NCBI GenBank assembly: GCA_947496145.1
Contig: CANMBS010000038.1
Span: 1 to 48,838, forward strand
From: an uncultured Pseudovibrio sp.
Lineage (GTDB): Bacteria; Pseudomonadota; Alphaproteobacteria; Rhizobiales; Stappiaceae
Length of the DNA stretch: 48,838 bases
Direction: 5' to 3'
Below the pieces are notes generated by a model. It saw only the letters and a program-made list of their open reading frames with translations. It searched no databases and was not told the origin of the DNA. A program made the translations under genes and the position numbers. Shown piece by piece: positions 10,000-17,986 of the stretch. The stretch's first letter is position 1, and each line of letters starts with the position of its first letter.

Positions 10000-12084
10000 A
10001 TGGGACTGAAGATCGGGAAGTTGCTATCCTCACGCTGGTCAATTCAATCAATCATCGGTGTTGTTGCGGGGGTGTTTTTTGGGGCAATGGTTGCCCAGGC
10101 AGGCACCGAGGATGTGACTTACACTTACGATGAAGCGCGTGCGGGCTATCATAATACAGGGCATCTCACCAGCGTTAGCAATGCTGCTGCAACCATCTTG
10201 TATGATTACAACAGTCAGGGAAAGCTGGTCAGGGAACGCTACATTGTTGATGGCAAGACTTACACCCGTACCTATCGTTATGATCAGGGGAACCGGCTGC
10301 GCAGCCGCACTTTTTCTGATGGTGAGGTCTGGCCGCCTGCCAGTGAGCAGTATCAGTATGATCAGGCAGGTCGCCTGATCTCAATTCCCGGTGCGATTGA
10401 TGAGGTGCATTACAACGGTTTCTCCGAAGTTGGGTCAGTAAACTATGCCAACGGAACGCGGGTGGAGAACAGCTACAACCTGCAACGCAACTGGCTGTTG
10501 GGTACCAAACTGACAAAAGGTGCTCAGGTTCTGTTTGAAGAGCAATACACCCGAGATACCTTAGGACGCATCACCAGGATCAGATCAAACCGTGCCAATG
10601 GCAACTGGGACTACACTTATGATGTGATCAACCAGCTGACAGCAGCCACCAATGTGGGCAACAGCAGCCTTTCCCGCTCCTTTACCTACAGTCCTTCAGG
10701 CAATCTGCTGTCAAAAAGTGATGTCGGAACTTATCTTTATCCTGCTCCGACAGCGCCACGTCCCCATGCTCCGGTTAAGGCCGGTCCCTGGACCTTCACC
10801 TATGATGGTAATGGCAACATGCTCACAGGCAAGGGACGGACCATTACCTATGATGGTAAGGACAGGCCGGTCTCGGTGACCACAGGTGGGGTGACCACCC
10901 AGTATGTTTATGGTCCTGATGGCGCAAGACTAAAGAAGATCTCAGGCGGTCAGACGACCCTTTATCTGGGAGGCGACGAAGAAATCCTGCCTGATGGCAA
11001 GGTCGTCAAGCATCTGGATGATGCCGTACGCCGTGTTGGCAGCTCGACCAACTGGATCCACCGTGATCACATGTCATCGGTTCGCATGCTGACCAACAGC
11101 AGTGGTAACATCGCTGCCGTCAGTCGGTATCAGCCCTATGGCAAGCGCACAGATGTTCAGCAGGCAGCGGATACACCACGTGAAAGCAAGGGCTGGATCG
11201 GGGAGCGCGATGACCCGGAAACCGGCCTGACCTACCTGAACGCTCGCTACTATGACCCGGAGCTTGCGCGGTTCATTCAAGCCGATTGGTTGAACCCGAC
11301 AGATCCATATGTAGGCACTAATCGCTATGCTTACGCCGCTAACAATCCAGTCTTGTATTCAGATCCGTCTGGTCACCGAATTGATGACTTCAATGAGATT
11401 GGTAATAGTGGCAGTATATCTGGAGCACGAAATCGAGATGAATACCGTGACTTCCAGCGAAGCCGAAATGCATATTCGGACAGAAGTAACTCTAGAAGCT
11501 ATGACTATGATGATTATCGCAGTAACGGGGGAAACTACGACAGAGTTAGCCGCAGTCGACGGACAAGTCGTGAAGACAACTGGAGGCGAGACTCTGTCAC
11601 CGATAGACGCATTTATAGAGCAGAAAATCGAATATACAAAGCACGAGTGGATGGCACATACGGTGCAATAGTTGATTTTATTCCTGGTGCAGGTGATGCA
11701 AAAGCTTTCTATCAGGCAAAAAGTGCTTGGGACTATGGATTAGCGATTGTGGGATTGGTGCCAGGAATTGGTGATTTAGCTGCAAAAACAGTAAAAGTAG
11801 GTAGAAAAATTCCTAATTGCGATCTTTGTGGTCCTCCAAGCAAACGTGGTAATGCCCCGATAGGTAATGATGGTCACCCCGTAGAGTTACACCATCGAAA
11901 TCAGAACCCTCAAGGTCCCCTAGACGAAATGACACGAACAGAACACCGGTTGGGAGGTAGTTTTAAAGCGAACCATGTTAATGTAGGGCAGTTGCCTTCA
12001 CAGATAGACAGAAAAGTTTGGCGCAAGCAGCAACGTGATTACTGGAAAACTGAATGGGACAAAGGGCGATTTGATGGCATGTGA
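10000..12084 (+). CDS. RHS-core polymorphic toxin with C-terminal LHH (HNH/EndoVII) nuclease
   Basis: A 694-residue protein. The ATG follows AAGGG and gives its own signal peptide ([17 protein letters not shown]). Residues 35-400 are YD repeats. Residues 401-458 are the RHS-associated core ([38 protein letters not shown]), after which variable toxin tips begin. The tip has an Arg/Ser/Asp/Tyr-rich linker (460-545), a hydrophobic pre-toxin segment (552-600, [28 protein letters not shown]) and a nuclease at 612-694 with [20 protein letters not shown], the LHH motif (His631-His632) of the HNH/Endonuclease VII toxin superfamily. Released by core autoproteolysis, the tip would cleave DNA in a target cell. 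The N-terminal YD repeats continue where the upstream gene's RHS region stops, so the pair looks like one Tc/RHS protein split in two. Confidence 0.92.
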   Translation: MGLKIGKLLSSRWSIQSIIGVVAGVFFGAMVAQAGTEDVTYTYDEARAGYHNTGHLTSVSNAAATILYDYNSQGKLVRERYIVDGKTYTRTYRYDQGNRLRSRTFSDGEVWPPASEQYQYDQAGRLISIPGAIDEVHYNGFSEVGSVNYANGTRVENSYNLQRNWLLGTKLTKGAQVLFEEQYTRDTLGRITRIRSNRANGNWDYTYDVINQLTAATNVGNSSLSRSFTYSPSGNLLSKSDVGTYLYPAPTAPRPHAPVKAGPWTFTYDGNGNMLTGKGRTITYDGKDRPVSVTTGGVTTQYVYGPDGARLKKISGGQTTLYLGGDEEILPDGKVVKHLDDAVRRVGSSTNWIHRDHMSSVRMLTNSSGNIAAVSRYQPYGKRTDVQQAADTPRESKGWIGERDDPETGLTYLNARYYDPELARFIQADWLNPTDPYVGTNRYAYAANNPVLYSDPSGHRIDDFNEIGNSGSISGARNRDEYRDFQRSRNAYSDRSNSRSYDYDDYRSNGGNYDRVSRSRRTSREDNWRRDSVTDRRIYRAENRIYKARVDGTYGAIVDFIPGAGDAKAFYQAKSAWDYGLAIVGLVPGIGDLAAKTVKVGRKIPNCDLCGPPSKRGNAPIGNDGHPVELHHRNQNPQGPLDEMTRTEHRLGGSFKANHVNVGQLPSQIDRKVWRKQQRDYWKTEWDKGRFDGM

Positions 12085-12481
12085 CGGTAGGTTTATCGAC
12101 AAAAACACCGCTTACTCAGTCATTTTTGAAGATGATGGGCGAGTAGCTTATGCATATCTCCTTGATGAAAGCGAAGCCGTATGTGCTGATGTCTGGTTGT
12201 ATAACAGATGTATTACGCCAGAAGAGCCTGAGTGGGAGGATATGCATAAGTTGCCATTTGTTAACTCCAATACCTATGTAAATAGGCCTCTTCACGATGC
12301 ATTCCGTGTTGTGGAAACAGAAGCTGATGTTGATGTTAAGTGGAGTACTGTGGCAAGAAAAATTAGAGCGGATGTTTTTATTCGTAACAAGTTGGTTGCG
12401 ACTTTAGTTGAAGGAGCCAAACCTAGTTGGTCTTTACTGGCTTGTAAAAATGGGCCTCTCGCAAACGTTTTGGAGCCATAA
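12074..12481 (+). CDS. Immunity-like protein 1 of the LHH toxin
   Basis: A 135-residue soluble protein. The ATG at 12074 overlaps the toxin stop by 11 bp, so it is translationally coupled. An upstream start at 12035 would lie well within the toxin tip. The sequence is acidic ([40 protein letters not shown]), as expected for a partner of a basic nuclease. There is no signal peptide, so it acts in the cytoplasm. I do not recognise a named immunity family. It may be a second immunity protein, or a broader small-protein family that often travels with RHS tips. Confidence 0.65.
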   Translation: MACDGRFIDKNTAYSVIFEDDGRVAYAYLLDESEAVCADVWLYNRCITPEEPEWEDMHKLPFVNSNTYVNRPLHDAFRVVETEADVDVKWSTVARKIRADVFIRNKLVATLVEGAKPSWSLLACKNGPLANVLEP

Positions 12482-12957
12482 TGGATATTTTTTCTGAACT
12501 AAAGAAAAGAGAAACTTTCCTGACTGGTGCAAAAACCACTGAACAAGATGTAAAGTGCTTGGCTAACACGTTGCCACAGGAGTTAGTTCCTTCTTGGCTA
12601 CCAATTTGTCTGCAGGAGTTTAAGTTGGCAGGCACTTGTTTTTCATTAGATGAAAAATTGGATAAGTCTGAACTTGGCGCAGATATTAAATGGTTCACAG
12701 TGAGTCAAATGCTTGAAGAAGCATTAGAGGTATATCCTGGAAAAGTAGTTCTTGATTTAGGCTATCTGCCAATAGCGGCTTGCTTGTTCGGATCAGGAGA
12801 CCCATACTTTCTAAAAGTATTGAATGATGGCGAAGATCCTACTTTGGTTCGCATACCGCATAACTTTGCATCAGAAGATAAGCAATATCCCGAAAATGAG
12901 ATAGAAGTTATATGTGATTCATTAAGTGAGTTTTTCAGTAAAGCCACGATTTATTAG
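12481..12957 (+). CDS. SUKH/SMI1-KNR4-like immunity protein
   Basis: A 158-residue protein whose ATG shares one base with the preceding TAA (TAATG). The centre and C-terminus match the SUKH pattern: LPICLQEFKLAG, then IKWFTVSQMLEEA, LPIAACLFGSGDPYFLKVLN, DGEDPTLVRIPHN, then a C-terminal helix (EIEVICDSLSEFFSKA). SUKH proteins are a known immunity superfamily, frequently paired with HNH/EndoVII-type nucleases, which is exactly the upstream toxin tip. It is therefore the best candidate for direct neutralisation of the LHH nuclease in the cytoplasm. The gene ends only 6 bp before the IS6-family element, so any further immunity or orphan-tip genes may have been lost there. Confidence 0.8.
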   Translation: MDIFSELKKRETFLTGAKTTEQDVKCLANTLPQELVPSWLPICLQEFKLAGTCFSLDEKLDKSELGADIKWFTVSQMLEEALEVYPGKVVLDLGYLPIAACLFGSGDPYFLKVLNDGEDPTLVRIPHNFASEDKQYPENEIEVICDSLSEFFSKATIY

Positions 12958-12963
12958 TCCAGC

Positions 12964-12981
12964 GGGCATTGCCAAGTTAAC
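12964..12981 (+). repeat. IS6-family left terminal inverted repeat
   Basis: 18 bp, perfectly complementary to 13750-13767. Confidence 0.95.
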
Positions 12982-13003
12982 TCCAATTCTCTAATCCGTC
13001 CTG

Positions 13004-13714
13004 ATGAAAATACCAAACTCATTTGCTCGCCTGAAACGTTTCCGTTATCCTCGAGAAGTCATTGCTTATGCTGTGTGGGCATATTACCGGTTTTCAATGA
13101 GCACCGCTGACGTTGAAGATCTTCTTGCCGAGCGTGGTATTGTCGTGAGCCGAGAAACTATCCGGCTTTGGGTAAACCGGTTTGGTGCTCATTTCGCCAA
13201 CTGCATCCGTAAGGAGCGGCCGAAGCCAAACAATAAATGGCACTTGGATGAAGCTGTGATCACCATAAACGGAGTGAAATATTGGCTCTGGCGCACTATT
13301 GATGCTAACGGTGACGTGCTTGACATTCTTGTCCAGCAGCGCCGTAATTCCAAGGCGGCGAGGCGGTTTTTCGATAAACTGGTCAAGCAATTTGGCAAGC
13401 CAAGGGTTGTCGTGACAGATAAGCTGCGCAGCTATATCAAACCGATCAAAACTCTGGCCCCTGAGGCCGATCATCGAGCTCACAAGGGCTTAAACAACAG
13501 CATCGAAAATTCTCATCGCCCGACACGGAAACGAGAGAAAATAATGGGGCGCTTCAAGTCGGCACGGCAAGCGCAACGATTTCTTTCTGCGCACGATCAA
13601 ATCAACATCATCTTCCGCCCACGCCGTTACAAACTTTCCTCCCACTCCTACCGCCATGCAAGATCCGAGGCCTTTGCTTTGTGGGCTGACTATACAGTAC
13701 AAATGACTGCATAA
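13004..13714 (+). CDS. IS6-family transposase
   Basis: A 236-residue DDE transposase, the usual size for the family. It starts with a helix-turn-helix region (STADVEDLLAERGIVVSRET), followed by the catalytic core. Candidate catalytic residues are Asp82 (KWHLDEA), Asp139 (VVVTDKLRSY) and Glu168 (NNSIENSHRPTRKRE). The PTRKREK-x-MGRFKS stretch is a family hallmark. The frame is intact, so the element may still be active. Confidence 0.95.
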   Translation: MKIPNSFARLKRFRYPREVIAYAVWAYYRFSMSTADVEDLLAERGIVVSRETIRLWVNRFGAHFANCIRKERPKPNNKWHLDEAVITINGVKYWLWRTIDANGDVLDILVQQRRNSKAARRFFDKLVKQFGKPRVVVTDKLRSYIKPIKTLAPEADHRAHKGLNNSIENSHRPTRKREKIMGRFKSARQAQRFLSAHDQINIIFRPRRYKLSSHSYRHARSEAFALWADYTVQMTA

Positions 13715-13716
13715 AG

Positions 13717-13992
13717 TCAGCCAGAAAAATGATCTGACAAACTACCGCTGTTAACTTGGCAATGCCCTTCAAGCTGTGTTACCACCGCGAAATACGACGG
13801 ATTTATTGCAATCTCGTCCGTCTTCTGCATACTTTTGCGATGACCAAAGCGCTGTGAGGAGAAATATCCGTAGGCGCGTTTTTCCCGCTGCAAGGTGATC
13901 AGGCATACAGGCAATCTGCCGTCAAACAGCTCGCGGTTGTAATGATCAAAAGCGAGCTGAAATTCATCATAGGCTTCTCTGGTTGGCGTCAT
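13717..13992 (-). pseudogene. SprT-like protein, 3' end removed by the IS element
   Basis: On the minus strand, residues 1-75 are native (YDEFQLAFDHYNRELFDGRL, LITLQREKRAYGYFSSQRF, DEIAINPSYFA). From position 13767 downward the frame runs into the IS6-family end and stops at 13717. The native part matches the N-terminus of SprT-like zinc-metalloprotease-fold proteins found on plasmids and phages. The HExxH zinc motif would come just after the break, so the product cannot be a metalloenzyme. The remainder of the gene is not elsewhere in the window, which fits an IS-associated deletion. Confidence 0.75.
13750..13767 (-). repeat. IS6-family right terminal inverted repeat
   Basis: 18 bp, perfectly complementary to 12964-12981. 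Reading through it, the truncated SprT-like frame picks up about 16 foreign codons before a stop. Confidence 0.95.
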
Positions 13993-14089
13993 GTCGATCT
14001 TTCAACTTTGGCTTGTGCAATCCAAAACTAGCCATCCGTAGAATCTGCGTCAACTCAACCTATGCAGCACATTGCTTTTCATTAGCGGA

Positions 14090-14155
14090 GTGCCCTGATC
14101 AGCAAGGTCAACGCGGGATCGGCTGATCCCACTTAGACCTTGCCGACCAGGTCAC
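14090..14155. repeat. Structured repeat A, copy 1 (66-bp hairpin)
   Basis: An imperfect 66-bp palindrome with an inner stem GGGATC-ggct-GATCCC, a middle stem GCAAGGTC/GACCTTGC and an outer stem. It aligns without gaps to 17453-17518 (50 of 66 bases identical by eye). Three pairs change on both sides and keep pairing. It lies upstream of the minus-strand SprT-like gene. Confidence 0.8.
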
Positions 14156-14179
14156 GCATGTTTGCCTGAAGGCTTCCGA

Positions 14180-14270
14180 CTGGCCTTGCACTGAAAAGCT
14201 CCGCGCCTGTGCATCGGGTCCTTGCAGGAGCCACGATGCCCCGCCGCTCCACTTTTCAGCACAAGGCCAG
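14180..14270. repeat. Structured repeat B, copy 1 (91-bp hairpin)
   Basis: Arms CTGGCCTTGcaCTGAAAAG and CTTTTCAGcaCAAGGCCAG pair except for a 2-bp symmetric mismatch. Inside, GCATCG/CGATGC and TCCT-tgc-AGGA form further stems. It is nearly identical to 17754-17843. Confidence 0.85.
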
Positions 14271-14505
14271 CCTCCAGCAAGCCGCCCTTCATTCCTTTTT
14301 CTTTGTCATCTTCACCTGAGGAACCGCTGCTTTTTAGGGGCGTTGCCCCTCACGGGAGCTACGTCGTTGATCGCCTGACCACAGGCTTGCTCGCCTTTGG
14401 CTGTGCGAGCCTGGGGACAGCCTCACAACTCCCTAGCTCCCGTTCACCCCTGTTTAGAAGACAAGAAAAATAGAAAGCGGACATTGCCAACACGGAGTTT
14501 AAATC
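14271..14505. other. Non-coding, hairpin-rich stretch before the zinc-ribbon gene
   Basis: Contains short stems such as AGGGG-cgttg-CCCCT near 14337-14351 and GCTCGC/GCGAGC around 14387-14410. A frame open across it (14222-14473) has no protein-like character. I see no gene here. Confidence 0.5.
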
Positions 14506-15111
14506 ATGACCTTTCTTCAAAACCTGCCAGCCCTGAAAACATTTAGCTCTGGTTCATCTGAGGCGGGCACCTGCAAGCACCAGCATGAACACAAAGACGG
14601 GAGCATGAAGATGATCAAGTCAGTTGACGCCAATGCACCGGATTACTGGGAAAATGTGAAGAAGAACGCCACGCGCCGCAGAGGTCTGGAGATCGTGAAA
14701 AGGCGCTTTGAGAAAATGCATGTCAGCCTGGTTTACGAGCAATACGTTAGCCACTGTCTGGAGTTCGTTCAGCAGGCCGCAAAAGAAGTTAGGCTTACCG
14801 ACAATGAGCAATATCAGCAGTTCAGGCAGGAGTGCGCCGAGCTGATGAAACTACCTGAAATTGCCAGTGAAGATGAAGATGCTATCTTTTCATACGCCGC
14901 CCAGCTTGTGAGTGAAGCACAATGCGAGCTTTATGGAGAATACTATGTGCCGCCTGTTAGTGGAGGCTACCAGCTTGACGACACACGCGAATATGTTGAA
15001 TGCGACCACTGCGGAAAAGATGCAATCTTTCAACACTGGGAAGAAAATGAAGGCGGCAGTATTAACGCCTACACCACGATTCACTGTGAGCATTGCGGTG
15101 CAAGTGAATAG
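14506..15111 (+). CDS. Hypothetical protein with C-terminal zinc ribbon
   Basis: A 201-residue protein of unknown role. The ATG at 14506 follows GGAG by 9 bases; an internal ATG at 14590 is possible but its ribosome site would be too close. Residues 45-150 are helical and charged (ENVKKNATRRRGLEIVKRRF, YEQYVSHCLEFVQQAAKEVR). The C-terminus has two CxxC knuckles, CDHCGKDA and CEHCGASE, spaced about 35 residues apart, which should bind one zinc. There is no signal peptide. It stands alone between the structured repeat and the group II intron. Proteins of this kind are common plasmid cargo. Confidence 0.7.
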   Translation: MTFLQNLPALKTFSSGSSEAGTCKHQHEHKDGSMKMIKSVDANAPDYWENVKKNATRRRGLEIVKRRFEKMHVSLVYEQYVSHCLEFVQQAAKEVRLTDNEQYQQFRQECAELMKLPEIASEDEDAIFSYAAQLVSEAQCELYGEYYVPPVSGGYQLDDTREYVECDHCGKDAIFQHWEENEGGSINAYTTIHCEHCGASE

Positions 15112-15207
15112 CCTAACTTGTGAGCGACTCAGAGACACGTTCAGTTAACTTGATATACTGCCAGAGATTTTGGGGGCTAAAGCAGCAGCGCTGAGCCAGC
15201 CAGCGCA

Positions 15208-15230
15208 TCGAAAAAGATGGGCTTTTTCGA
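15208..15230. terminator. Hairpin downstream of the zinc-ribbon gene
   Basis: Perfect 9-bp stem TCGAAAAAG / CTTTTTCGA with a 5-nt loop. It could act as a bidirectional terminator or processing stem; there is no clean T-run after it. Confidence 0.4.
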
Positions 15231-15310
15231 CTGAGGCAACAGCCTTGCCCCTAACCGGAGGGTGAAGAAATGAGATTTTTTCCCATTTCACTCACGCTTA
15301 AAATGAAAAA

Positions 15311-15349
15311 AACTCGGAACAGCTGGTCACTGGAACTCCGAGTTTCTTT
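15311..15349 (+). terminator. Rho-independent terminator-like hairpin
   Basis: Stem AACTCGGA (15311-15318) pairs with TCCGAGTT (15337-15344), followed by TCTTT. It lies 200 bp after the zinc-ribbon gene and about 45 bp before the group II intron. Bacterial introns of the class without endonuclease often insert downstream of such terminators. Confidence 0.6.
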
Positions 15350-15978
15350 CAAATAAAGCCAAGGAGGGGGGCTTAGCTCCCTTCCACTCGTGCGCCAAGC
15401 ATGGCGCGTGGTATGAATTTACCACGAAGCTGGGGTGGTGTCCAGCTGAAGACTTGGGGGTGAAAGTCCCCTGCGGGCCTCGGTGATGGGAACCGCTAGC
15501 CGAACGGCAAGGGCGTCTCCGCGAGGAGGGGTCTGAAGGAAGCTGTAGGCAAAGTGCTGACCTGACGAACAGGAAGCGCATATGAGGCTGTTGTATCAGG
15601 GTAAGGGTGCGAGTGGACCTGAAGCCCAATATCACCCGGATGATGCGACAGTAGATGCGACAGGTACATGGCATGAAGGTCACGCGTCTTACCTTGGGAG
15701 ATCTGGCACTGCCGTCAATAAGAATCGGCTACCAACGTCTGAGTGCGCTGGGAAGAGTGCCAGAAGTCAGCAGAAGCCATAGTAGCCGAACCAATCGGTA
15801 AAGGGCTGAACATGGAGTGCCGGATGAAGAACGCTCTTTCGATGGTGAATGGAGATGCAGAATACACAGCTGAGATGCTGGATGCCTTTGCGGAACAATT
15901 GGTCAGAAACCGAAAGCAGAAGCAATGGGTGCGTCAAATATCACGGCAAGAGCGGCACACTTACAACCGGAGGCAATA

Positions 15979-17250
15979 ATGCGGTTGATGGAAGAGATCA
16001 CTAGCCGTGATAATATGAGAGCAGCCTTTCACCGCGTGGTATCGAATAAGGGGGCTGCGGGCATCGATAAGATGACCGTGGACCAACTAAAACCTTACCT
16101 CGTCACGAACTGGCTGCGCATCAAAGAAGAACTGTTAATGGGTCAGTATGAGCCAACCGCAGTACGCGGGGTTGAAATCCCCAAGGCGAGTGGCAACGGG
16201 ATGCGAAAGTTAGGCATTCCAACGGTTCTGGATCGGCTCATTCAACAGGCAATGCATCAGGTGATAATGCCTCTCTTCGATCCAGAATTTTCCGACTCCT
16301 CTTATGGGTTCCGCCCTGAGAGAAGTGCACTTGATGCGGTCCGCGCTGCAAGAAACCATGTAGCGAACGGCTACCGGTTTGTGGTCGATTTGGATTTGGA
16401 AAGTTTCTTCGACCGTGTGAACCATGATGTGCTCATGGCACGGGTGGCACGCAAGGTCAAAGATAAGCGGGTACTGAAATTAATACGTCGCTACCTGCAA
16501 GCTGGATTGATGGAGGGCGGAACGGTAATGGTGCGTAATGAAGGAACGCCGCAAGGTGGTCCCTTGTCACCATTACTATCCAACATTCTACTCGATGATC
16601 TGGACAAAGAACTGGAAAAACGAGGTCACCGTTTCTGTCGGTATGCTGACGATTGCAACATCTATGTTCAGTCCAAGCGTGCAGGAGAACGCGTGATGGC
16701 TTCTCTAACAAGATTTCTGGAGGAAAGGTTGAAACTCAAGGTCAATATCACAAAGAGTGCTGTTGACCGTCCTTGGAATCGTGTCTTTCTCGGATATACC
16801 ATCTCCATGAGCGACCCTCCGCGCCTGAGAGTGTCGGAAAAGAGCGTCAAACGGCTACGGTGTAAACTGAAAAGAACAATATTCCACGCAGGACGTGGGT
16901 GCCAACTTGAAGCCTCAATCAGAAACCTTGCTCCAATCCTTCGCGGATGGGCGGCCTATTACCGTGCGTCAGATGTGCAGGGAACTTTTGAGGAGCTCGA
17001 CCAATGGATACGCCGACGACTTCGATGTCTTCTGTGGCGTCATTGGAAGACTGAAGCCACACGCATGACACGCCTGATGCAACGAGGCCTCTCTCGTAGA
17101 CGAGCGAGTGCAGCAGCGCACAATGGATATGGTCCATGGCGCAACGCTGGAAGTAGTTACATGAACTACGCATTCCAGAATGCCTTCTTCGAAAATCTGG
17201 GGCTGGTCTCACTGTCCAAAGAGCGTAAACGCCTATACCGCGCTCTGTGA
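15979..17250 (+). CDS. ltrA: Group II intron reverse transcriptase/maturase
   Basis: A 423-residue intron-encoded protein. The ATG at 15979 is preferred because CGGAGG ends 5 bases upstream; a frame from 15925 lacks a ribosome site. Reverse-transcriptase blocks are visible: NKGAAGIDKMTVDQL, RKLGIPTVLDRLIQQAMHQV, YGFRPERSALDAVRAAR, the GTPQGGPLSPLLSNI block and the catalytic RYADDCNIY (Tyr222-Asp225). The maturase X region follows (LRGWAAYYRASDVQGTFEEL, WRHWKTEATRMTRLMQRGLS). There is no HNH endonuclease domain at the C-terminus, so retrohoming would rely on single-stranded or replication-fork targets. It also assists splicing of its own intron RNA. Confidence 0.96.
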   Translation: MRLMEEITSRDNMRAAFHRVVSNKGAAGIDKMTVDQLKPYLVTNWLRIKEELLMGQYEPTAVRGVEIPKASGNGMRKLGIPTVLDRLIQQAMHQVIMPLFDPEFSDSSYGFRPERSALDAVRAARNHVANGYRFVVDLDLESFFDRVNHDVLMARVARKVKDKRVLKLIRRYLQAGLMEGGTVMVRNEGTPQGGPLSPLLSNILLDDLDKELEKRGHRFCRYADDCNIYVQSKRAGERVMASLTRFLEERLKLKVNITKSAVDRPWNRVFLGYTISMSDPPRLRVSEKSVKRLRCKLKRTIFHAGRGCQLEASIRNLAPILRGWAAYYRASDVQGTFEELDQWIRRRLRCLLWRHWKTEATRMTRLMQRGLSRRRASAAAHNGYGPWRNAGSSYMNYAFQNAFFENLGLVSLSKERKRLYRAL

Positions 17251-17318
17251 ACCGCCGTATACGGAACCGTACGTACGGTGGTGTGGGAGGAGGGGCTGCG
17301 AAGCTCCTCCTACCCGAT
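17249..17318 (+). ncRNA. Group II intron domains V and VI
   Basis: Domain V is 34 nt: outer stem ACCGCCGTA pairing with TACGGTGGT (one G-U), and inner hairpin TACGG-aa-CCGTA. Domain VI is a second stem (GGGAGGAG pairing with CTCCTCC) with unpaired A residues on its 3' side that could include the branch point. The stop codon of the maturase overlaps the first bases of domain V. Confidence 0.8.
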
Positions 17319-17452
17319 CGGTATCATAGCCCGACCAGCCATAAAAATCAAACATAGCGCACTCATAGGCGGCAGTTCGTTGCAGATTGGATTGTGCAAT
17401 CCAAAAAACCTGAGTCACGCCAGTTGTGCGCTGTTTACCCTGTTGTAGCGGC

Positions 17453-17518
17453 GTGCTTTGGTCTGCAAGCTCTACGCGGCATCTGCTGATGCCACTTCGA
17501 CCTCGCATACCAAAGCAC
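17453..17518. repeat. Structured repeat A, copy 2 (66-bp hairpin)
   Basis: Outer stem GTGCTTTGGT/ACCAAAGCAC is perfect; inner stem is GGCATC-tgct-GATGCC. Relative to copy 1 at 14090-14155, pairs 5-62, 6-61 and 28-39 have changed on both strands. The sequence GATTGTGCAATCC lies about 65 bp to the left, and a related TTGTGCAATCC lies at the same side of copy 1. Confidence 0.8.
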
Positions 17519-17532
17519 CCATTTTTTGCTGA

Positions 17533-17596
17533 GCGGGTTGGGCAAGGCTGGCAAGCGCCGGGCGCACCCGACACATGCCAGCCTTGCCCAACCCGC
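17533..17596. repeat. Perfect 21-bp inverted repeat
   Basis: Arms at 17533-17553 and 17576-17596 are exactly complementary, with a 22-nt G+C-rich loop. It is not followed by a run of T, so a simple terminator is unlikely. Confidence 0.85.
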
Positions 17597-17640
17597 ACGT
17601 CTTTTTATTTCTTCTGTCGTTCTGCTTCAAAGGCCGAGAG

Positions 17641-17667
17641 TGACATCGGTTTGAAAAACCGATGTCA
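17641..17667. repeat. Perfect 12-bp hairpin
   Basis: TGACATCGGTTT pairs with AAACCGATGTCA across a GAA triloop. No gene lies beside it. Confidence 0.85.
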
Positions 17668-17753
17668 GGCGGTGCTTGCACCAAACCTGGAAGGCTACGC
17701 TGGACCTGCCGGTCCAACTCCGCCGTCCAGATTTGGCGCTGCGCTCATTTTTA

Positions 17754-17843
17754 CTGGCCTTGCGCTGAAAAGCTCCGCACTTGTGCATCGGGTCCTTGCA
17801 GGAGCCACGATGCCCAAGCGCTCCACTTTTCAGCGCAAGGCTG
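17754..17843. repeat. Structured repeat B, copy 2 (90-bp hairpin)
   Basis: CCTTGCGCTGAAAAG pairs perfectly with CTTTTCAGCGCAAGG. The central part, from GTGCATCGGG to CACGATGCCC, is identical to copy 1 at 14180-14270. The 2-bp mismatch in the arms of copy 1 is repaired here. Confidence 0.85.
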
Positions 17844-17986
17844 TCAGCGAACCCGCAAGCGGGCGTTCGTATTGCACGAAACAGAATCACAAAAATCTTC
17901 AATTTTTCCGTCATCAAAACGCCCTGACTGTCAAGTTCACGGTCTGATTATTTATCATATCTCAACTCTCGGCCTGCTCACATCGG

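Larger units (their letters stand above)
12964..13767 (+). mobile_element. IS6-family insertion sequence, complete
   Basis: An 804-bp element bounded by perfect 18-bp inverted repeats, GGGCATTGCCAAGTTAAC at 12964-12981 and its complement at 13750-13767, with a single transposase gene between. The flanking octamers (AGTCCAGC on the left, TTCAAGCT on the right) differ, so there is no 8-bp target duplication. The element joins the toxin island to a truncated SprT-like gene. This pattern is typical after IS6-type cointegrate or adjacent-deletion events. Confidence 0.93.
15390..17318 (+). mobile_element. Group II intron with encoded reverse transcriptase
   Basis: A retroelement of about 1.93 kb. 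The proposed 5' end is GTGCGCC at 15390, matching the GUGYG consensus, followed by a stem (GCGCC/GGCGC) and domain I sequence. The open frame for the maturase sits in domain IV. Domain V is at 17249-17282, right after the stop codon, and domain VI follows, ending TACCCGAT at about 17318. Both ends are assigned by consensus and may be off by a few bases. Self-splicing would restore the host sequence, which is otherwise a non-coding hairpin-rich region. Confidence 0.85.
17319..17986. other. Gene-free hairpin zone between intron and repeat array
   Basis: No convincing coding frame. It holds structured repeats A and B (copy 2) and two perfect hairpins listed separately. On the minus strand the bases 17371-17320 read as a short signal-peptide-like start (MSALCLIFMAGRAMIP) that runs into the intron. 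This may be a remnant or chance. Confidence 0.5.

Noticed and set aside
13768-13775. 8-bp target duplication for the IS6 element
   Set aside because: Flanks AGTCCAGC and TTCAAGCT differ.
14090-14270. Hairpin modules as integron attC sites
   Set aside because: The GTTRRRY/RYYYAAC core boxes are absent, there is no integrase, and no cassette genes lie between them.
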